Position numbers and translations under genes: made by a program. Of a stretch of 64,000 bases of DNA, positions 59,224 to 64,000 are shown one piece after another. The DNA lies in NCBI RefSeq assembly GCF_036014175.1, contig NZ_CP107917.1:6386001-6450000 (forward strand). Reading direction: 5' to 3'. A model generated the notes under the pieces. The model worked only from the letters and a program-made list of their open reading frames with translations. It made no database searches and was not told where the DNA came from. The DNA is from Streptomyces sp. NBC_00443. GTDB lineage: Bacteria; Actinomycetota; Actinomycetes; Streptomycetales; Streptomycetaceae. Within the stretch, counting starts at the first letter, position 1; each line of letters opens with the position of its first letter.

Positions 59224-60612
59224 ATGTCGATATCTCGAACAGATAGGGCAGGAATGGGACGACCTGACCTCAATCGCAGGCAACTTCTGGCCACCGCAGG
59301 CGGATTGGCGGTGGCCGGCAGCTTCGGGTTCGCGGCGCTCGGGACGGGCGCGGACGCGCTCGCGTCCAGTGCCCGTACCCGGGTGCGCTACTGGAACCTC
59401 TTCCAGGGCGGCGACGGCACCAACCAGGTCGCGATGGTGGACGCCTTCCGCAAGGCGCACCCGGACGTCGCCGTCAAGGACTCCACCCTCACCTGGGGCG
59501 GCCCCTACTACACCAAGCTCGCCATGGCCGCCGCAGGCAACCGCGCGCCGGACCTCGCGGTGATGCACCAGGGCCGTATCCCCGGCTTCGCGCCGGGCCG
59601 CCTGCTCGACCCCTGGGACGTGGGTCTGCTCGCCGAGTACGGCGTACGGGACGCCGACTTCAACCCCGTGCTGTGGCGCCGCGGCATCGTCGACGGCGAG
59701 TTGTACGCCCTGCCCCTCGACATCCACGTCCAGCTGAACTTCTACCGCAAGGACGTGTGCGAGAAGGCCGGCCTGCTGGACTCCGACGGCCGCCTCCCCG
59801 CCGCCGGGTCCCCCGACGAGTGGTTCGAGATCCTCGCGGCGGCCAAGGGACAGCTGAAGAAGGGGCAGCAGACCCTCGGGCTGCACGCCAGCGACCAGAA
59901 CTTCGCCTGGTGGTTCTTCGTCTCCTTCTACCAGCAGCTCGGCGGCTCCTACTTCGACGAAGACCAGGCCCAGGTCACCTTCGACACCGACAAGGCCACC
60001 CAGGTCCTGGAGTTCCTGCGCAGGAACGTCACCGAGGGCTACGTCACCGTCGGCGAGGCGGACGGCGAGGCCTTCATCGCCGGATCGCCCTTCACCTGGG
60101 AGGGCAACTGGTCGGTGCCCTACTTCAACGGCGAGAAGATCGAGTACGGCGCCCAGCCCCTGCCCCCGGTCTTCGGCACCCCGGCCACCCACGTCGAGTC
60201 GCACGCCTTCGTCCTGCCCCACCAGGCCGACCGCGGCGGCGCCCCGAACGAAGGCGCCTACGAACTCGCCGCCTACATGGTCTCCCACGCCACCACCTGG
60301 GCGAACGGCGGACACGTACCCGCCTATCTGCCCACCTTCAAGGACCCCGGCTACCTCGGACTCACCCCGCAGAACGAGTACTCCGGGCCCGCCATGGAAC
60401 ACCCGGCCACCGAACCCCACATCTGGTTCGCGGGCTCCACGGGCATCCTCGCCACCCGCCTCGGCCCGGTCATCGCCTCGTCCACCCTGGGCTCGGCGCA
60501 GCCCGACGCGGCGGCCCGCCGGATGAAGTCCCTCCTGCACCAACTGCTCACGGCCAAGAACCCCATGACCGGCCTGACGGCAGCCCGGGAACTGAAGGGA
60601 GCGGGCGCATGA
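59224..60612 (+). CDS. ABC sugar-binding protein with Tat signal
   Basis: This 462-residue protein from ATG 59224 has LNRRQLLATAGGLAVAGSFG as a twin-arginine signal. There is no lipobox cysteine near the cleavage site. An alternative ATG at 59254 has AGGA directly before it, too close to be a usual ribosome binding site. The mature part is a family 1 solute-binding fold (RYWNLFQGGDGTNQVAMVDA, LPLDIHVQLNFYRKDVCEKA, PFTWEGNWSVPYFNG). It captures an oligosaccharide for the two permeases downstream. The GH51 enzyme at the end of the operon points to arabino-oligosaccharides. Confidence 0.88.
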   Translation: MSISRTDRAGMGRPDLNRRQLLATAGGLAVAGSFGFAALGTGADALASSARTRVRYWNLFQGGDGTNQVAMVDAFRKAHPDVAVKDSTLTWGGPYYTKLAMAAAGNRAPDLAVMHQGRIPGFAPGRLLDPWDVGLLAEYGVRDADFNPVLWRRGIVDGELYALPLDIHVQLNFYRKDVCEKAGLLDSDGRLPAAGSPDEWFEILAAAKGQLKKGQQTLGLHASDQNFAWWFFVSFYQQLGGSYFDEDQAQVTFDTDKATQVLEFLRRNVTEGYVTVGEADGEAFIAGSPFTWEGNWSVPYFNGEKIEYGAQPLPPVFGTPATHVESHAFVLPHQADRGGAPNEGAYELAAYMVSHATTWANGGHVPAYLPTFKDPGYLGLTPQNEYSGPAMEHPATEPHIWFAGSTGILATRLGPVIASSTLGSAQPDAAARRMKSLLHQLLTAKNPMTGLTAARELKGAGA

Positions 60613-61556
60613 GCAGTACGACCACCACGGTCGCCCAGGGGGTGCTGCGCCCCCGCGCGACCACCGCCGCCGACTCCGCCCGACTGCGCTGGGGCAACCG
60701 TTTCCAGCACGGCGGCTGGTTCGTCGCCCCGTTCTTCGTCCTGTACGGCCTCTTCGTCATCCTGCCGGTCGTCCGCGGTCTCTACCTCAGCTTCACCGAC
60801 GCCAACATCTCCGGCGACCACACGAGCTTCGTCGGCCTCGACAACTACCGCGAGGCGCTCAAGGACGACCTGGTCTGGGACTCCCTCACGCACAGCGTGC
60901 AGTTCACCCTGTACGTCGTCCCGGCCATCGTCGTCGTCGCGCTGCTGATGGCCCTCGTCGCCCACCACACCGTGCACTTCAAGTGGCTGTGGCGGCTTTG
61001 CTTCTTCGCCCCCTTCCTGCTGCCGTCCGCGGTCATCGGCAACCTGTGGTGGTGGCTCTTCCAGCCCACCAACGGCATGGTCAACCACGTCCTCGGCCTG
61101 GACGCCCCCTGGCTCACCCAGAAGTCCACGGCCCTGCTCGCCGTCGTCGTCGCCACCCTGTGGTGGACGGTCGGCTTCAGCTTCCTGCTCTACCTGGCCG
61201 CCCTCCAGAACATCCCCCAACACCTATACGAGGCGGCCGAACTGGACGGAGCCAACGCCTTCCAGCGCCTGCTCCACATCACCGTGCCGAACCTGCGCAA
61301 CATCACCGGCCTGGTGATCGCGCTCCAGGTCCTCGCCTCGCTCCAGGTCTTCGACCAGGCCGTGGTCATGTACCAGTTCGGGCCCGGCCCCGAGGAATCG
61401 ACCCGCACCTTCGTCCAGTACACCCTCGAACAGGGCTTCACGAGCTACCGCGTGGGCTACGCCTCCGCGATCTCCTTCATCCTGTTCCTGATCATCGCGG
61501 TCGTCGCCCTCGGTCGGATGTGGCTGCTGCGCAACCGCGAGGAGGGCGCCCGATGA
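60609..61556 (+). CDS. ABC sugar permease (MalF type)
   Basis: This 315-residue membrane protein starts at ATG 60609 (ATGA overlap with the binding protein). It has six helices (FVAPFFVLYGLFVILPVVRG first). The EAA loop is EAAELDGANAFQRLLHITVP. It pairs with the following permease in a carbohydrate uptake CUT1 importer; no ATPase gene is present, so a shared MsiK-type ATPase is likely, as is usual in Streptomyces. Confidence 0.9.
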   Translation: MSSTTTTVAQGVLRPRATTAADSARLRWGNRFQHGGWFVAPFFVLYGLFVILPVVRGLYLSFTDANISGDHTSFVGLDNYREALKDDLVWDSLTHSVQFTLYVVPAIVVVALLMALVAHHTVHFKWLWRLCFFAPFLLPSAVIGNLWWWLFQPTNGMVNHVLGLDAPWLTQKSTALLAVVVATLWWTVGFSFLLYLAALQNIPQHLYEAAELDGANAFQRLLHITVPNLRNITGLVIALQVLASLQVFDQAVVMYQFGPGPEESTRTFVQYTLEQGFTSYRVGYASAISFILFLIIAVVALGRMWLLRNREEGAR

Positions 61557-62413
61557 CGACCCCGACGACGCCCGTGCCGCGCAGGCCCCGCAGTACCTGG
61601 ACCCCCGGCCAGATCGCGCTCACCCTGGTCGCCGCGGCCCTCTCGGCGATCTGGGTGGCCCCCCTGCTCTGGGCCCTGTCCACCTCCCTGAAGACCCCGA
61701 CCGAATCGGTGGCCGCCCCGCACTGGATCCCCGACGACTTCACGCTGGAGTCGTGGAGGGGGGTCCTGGACGCCGGCAACATCCCCAACTGGTTCGTGAA
61801 CTCGGTCGTGGTGTCCGTCTGCGTCACCTTCATCGTGCTGCTGGTGTCGTCGCTCGCCGGATACGGCTTCGCCCGTACGGAGTTCCGCGGCAAGTCGGCC
61901 CTGATGGCGGTCACGATGGCGGGCCTGATGTTCTCCCCGGCCGTCCTCGGCGTCCCGCTGTTCACCACCGTGCAGTCGCTCGGCATGGTGGACACCTACT
62001 GGGGCATGATCCTGCCGCAGTGCGCGCCCGCGGCGATGGTCTACATCCTCTACAAGTTCTTCCAGTCGCTGCCCCGCGAACTGGAGGAGGCGGCCTTCAT
62101 CGACGGCGCGGGCCGCTGGCGGATCTTCTTCACGATCGTCCTGCCCCTGTCGAAGCCGTCCCTCTCGGCGGTGGGGATCTTCACCTTCATCGCCTCCTGG
62201 AACAACTTCATCTGGCCGTACATGGTGACCAACAACCCCGACCTGATGACCATGCCGAACGGCATCGCCACCGTCCAGAACGCCTTCGGCATCGTCTGGC
62301 CCCAACTCATGGCCGGCGGCATCATCGCGGGCCTCCCCCTGATAGCCGCCTTCGTCCTGTTCCAGAGCCAGATCGTAAGAGGCGTCGCCCATACGGGCCT
62401 GGCCGGCCAGTAG
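61553..62413 (+). CDS. ABC sugar permease (MalG type)
   Basis: This 286-residue protein starts at ATG 61553 (ATGA overlap). Six helices include QIALTLVAAALSAIWVAPLL and VVVSVCVTFIVLLVSSLAGY. The EAA motif is EEAAFIDGAGRWRIFFTIVL. It is the second half of the CUT1 permease pair. The stop is followed by a dispersed repeat and then the GH51 gene. Confidence 0.9.
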   Translation: MTTPTTPVPRRPRSTWTPGQIALTLVAAALSAIWVAPLLWALSTSLKTPTESVAAPHWIPDDFTLESWRGVLDAGNIPNWFVNSVVVSVCVTFIVLLVSSLAGYGFARTEFRGKSALMAVTMAGLMFSPAVLGVPLFTTVQSLGMVDTYWGMILPQCAPAAMVYILYKFFQSLPRELEEAAFIDGAGRWRIFFTIVLPLSKPSLSAVGIFTFIASWNNFIWPYMVTNNPDLMTMPNGIATVQNAFGIVWPQLMAGGIIAGLPLIAAFVLFQSQIVRGVAHTGLAGQ

Positions 62414-62414
62414 C

Positions 62415-62480
62415 GCCTCAAGGGGCGCGGGGCCGTCGCAATATGCGGCTCCGCCGCGGGGGCGCGATCAACCCCCACCC
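62415..62480 (+). repeat. Dispersed GGGGCGCGGGG-type repeat, copy 3
   Basis: AGGGGCGCGGGGCCGTCGCA, then TGCGGCTCCGCCGCGGGGGC and GCGATCAACC. It lies between the permease and GH51 genes and shares its blocks with the copy at 48081. Confidence 0.65.
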
Positions 62481-62527
62481 ACCCGCAGCCGCCAACGATT
62501 CAGAACCACCCCCTTCGAAAGGCGACC

Positions 62528-64000
62528 ATGCAAACCGCCCGCTTCACCCTCGACCCCGCCTTCACCATCGCCCAGGTCAACCCCCGTCTCTTCGGATCCT
62601 TCGTCGAACACCTCGGCCGCTGCGTCTACACCGGCATCTTCGAACCGGACCACCCGACCGCCGACGAGACCGGCATCCGCCAGGACGTCCTGGACCTCGT
62701 CCGTGAACTGGGCGTCACCACCATCCGCTACCCCGGCGGCAACTTCGTCTCCGGCTACAAGTGGGAGGACTCGGTCGGCCCCGCCGAGGACCGTCCCCGC
62801 CGCCTCGACCTCGCCTGGCACTCCACGGAGTCCAACCGTTTCGGCCTGTCCGAGTACATCGACTTCCTCCGCAAGATCGGCCCCCAGTCCGAGCCGATGA
62901 TGGCCATCAACCTCGGCACCCGCGGCGTCGCCGAGGCCCTCGAGCTCCAGGAGTACGCCAACCACCCGGCCGGCACGGCACTCTCCGGCCTCCGCGTCTC
63001 CCACGGCGACAAGGACCCCTTCGGCATCCGGCTGTGGTGCCTGGGCAACGAGATGGACGGCCCCTGGCAGACCGGCCACAAGACGGCCGAGGAGTACGGC
63101 AGGACCGCCGCGGAGACGGCCCGCGCGATGCGCCAGATCGACCCGAAGGTCGAACTCGTGGCGTGCGGTTCCTCCAGCCAGGGCATGGCCACGTTCGCCG
63201 AGTGGGAGGCGACGGTCCTTCAGGAGACGTACGACCTCGTCGACTACGTCTCGCTGCACGCCTACTACTGGCCCGAGGACGGCGACGTCGACTCCTTCCT
63301 CGCCTCCGCCGTCGACATGGAGTCCTTCATCGAGAACGTGGTCGCGACGTGCGACCACGTGGGCGCCCGCCTCAAGTCGAAGAAGAAGATCAACCTTTCC
63401 TTCGACGAGTGGAACGTCTGGTACATCCCCGACTGGCACGAGCACGCGGACGGCATCGGGGAGCGGAACTGGCCCGAGGCCCCGAGGCTGCTGGAGGACA
63501 ACTACAGCGTCATGGACGCGGTCGTCTTCGGCTCGCTCCTCATCGCGCTGCTGCGGCACGCCGACCGCGTCACCGTCGCCTGCCTCGCCCAGCTGGTCAA
63601 CGTCATCGCGCCGATCATGACCGAGCCGGGCGGCCCGGCGTGGCGGCAGACGACGTTCTTCCCGTTCGCGCAGGCCGCCAAGTACGGCCGCGGCCAGGTG
63701 CTGGACGTCCGGGTGGACTCCCCGACGTTCGAGACGAAGAAGTACGGCGAGGCCGACCTGCTGCACGCCACCGCCGTGCGCGCCGAGGACGGCACGGTCA
63801 CCGTCTTCGCGGTCAACCGCAGCCGCACCGAGCCGCTGCCTTTGGAGGTCGCGCTGAACGGCCTCGACCTGACGACGGTCGTCGAGCACAGCGCCCTCGC
63901 GGACACCGACCCGGACGCCCGCAACACCCTCGACGAGCCGGAGCGGGTCACTCCGCACGCCGTCGAGGGAGCGGCACTCAAGGACGGCGGCCTCACCGCC
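62528..64000 (+). CDS. GH51 alpha-L-arabinofuranosidase (cut by window edge)
   Basis: 491 residues are visible from ATG 62528 (AAAGG 6 bases upstream); a full GH51 enzyme is about 500 residues, so only the end is missing. The N-terminal barrel starts FGSFVEHLGRCVYTGIFEPD, with the acid/base Glu175 in CLGNEMDGPW and the nucleophile Glu294 in SFDEWNVWYI. TTIRYPGGNFVSGYKWEDSV is the strong family signature. There is no signal peptide, so it is cytoplasmic and acts on imported arabino-oligosaccharides. It is the last gene of the importer operon seen here. Confidence 0.92.
   Translation, partial: MQTARFTLDPAFTIAQVNPRLFGSFVEHLGRCVYTGIFEPDHPTADETGIRQDVLDLVRELGVTTIRYPGGNFVSGYKWEDSVGPAEDRPRRLDLAWHSTESNRFGLSEYIDFLRKIGPQSEPMMAINLGTRGVAEALELQEYANHPAGTALSGLRVSHGDKDPFGIRLWCLGNEMDGPWQTGHKTAEEYGRTAAETARAMRQIDPKVELVACGSSSQGMATFAEWEATVLQETYDLVDYVSLHAYYWPEDGDVDSFLASAVDMESFIENVVATCDHVGARLKSKKKINLSFDEWNVWYIPDWHEHADGIGERNWPEAPRLLEDNYSVMDAVVFGSLLIALLRHADRVTVACLAQLVNVIAPIMTEPGGPAWRQTTFFPFAQAAKYGRGQVLDVRVDSPTFETKKYGEADLLHATAVRAEDGTVTVFAVNRSRTEPLPLEVALNGLDLTTVVEHSALADTDPDARNTLDEPERVTPHAVEGAALKDGGLTA

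Overview
The window is very GC-rich actinobacterial DNA with GTG/ATG starts, GTGA/ATGA gene overlaps and many Streptomyces-type families (DUF1876, DUF6415, VanW, an MreB paralogue, a MAB_1171c-type membrane protein). It is best read as a piece of a Streptomyces chromosome carrying the right end of an integrated tailed phage.

Bases 1 to about 18637 are prophage. In order they hold the end of a tape-measure gene, two large tail-tip genes and several small tail or fibre genes (1-6626), an amidase endolysin with two membrane proteins (6626-8366), a strong terminator, two small zinc-knuckle genes, an Xre regulator with its own operator and a divergent 57-aa gene (9315-10867), and a primase-like gene with a DUF6415 gene (11000-11964). 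After a double hairpin comes a tightly overlapped three-enzyme cassette: an APH-like kinase, a lactate/malate dehydrogenase-fold protein and an HPr-kinase-like P-loop protein (12150-15363). The element ends with a switch region (excisionase-like gene divergent from an Xre repressor), a tyrosine integrase, putative arm sites and the 3' half of a CAU-anticodon tRNA (attR, 18590-18637). The intact tRNA and attL should lie left of the window. The three-enzyme cassette is the best candidate for an undescribed system.

Bases 18638-23347 are poor in intact genes. There are remnants of an APC permease and of a FUSC-permease/aldose-epimerase chimera, one intact VanW gene, and about 1 kb of degenerate repeats. 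From 23348 to 29380 lies a tricarboxylate uptake locus: a universal stress protein gene and tctA, tctB, tctC on the minus strand, divergent from a CitA/CitB-type two-component system. Bases 29377-31972 carry DUF1876, an MreB-like gene and a broken protease/HAD remnant.

Bases 32052-37163 form a malonate-type locus (carboxyl transferase, malonyl-CoA synthetase, MatC carrier) divergent from a FadR-type regulator, with two near-palindromic operators between them. After an ATP-grasp gene, 38147-50560 is a long minus-strand cell-envelope cluster: FkbM and other methyltransferases, Trm112, an EamA-like transporter, a condensation-fold protein, a 1490-aa AftD-like arabinofuranosyltransferase, a GT4 glycosyltransferase and a DUF3068 protein. 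Next come a frameshifted PucR-type regulator, a DUF2269-like membrane protein, an IclR regulator with SMP-30, an APH-type kinase, and a trio of FAD oxidoreductase, MAB_1171c-type membrane protein and ImmA/IrrE-like protease. The window closes with a sugar ABC importer and a GH51 arabinofuranosidase (59224-64000, cut by the edge), behind a promoter whose spacer is a LacI-type operator.

Two genes (the kinase at 12150 and the PucR regulator at 50932) have reading frames that would be restored by adding one C to a C5 run. Base-call error should be excluded before treating either as broken. All family assignments come from reading the sequence; no database search was run.
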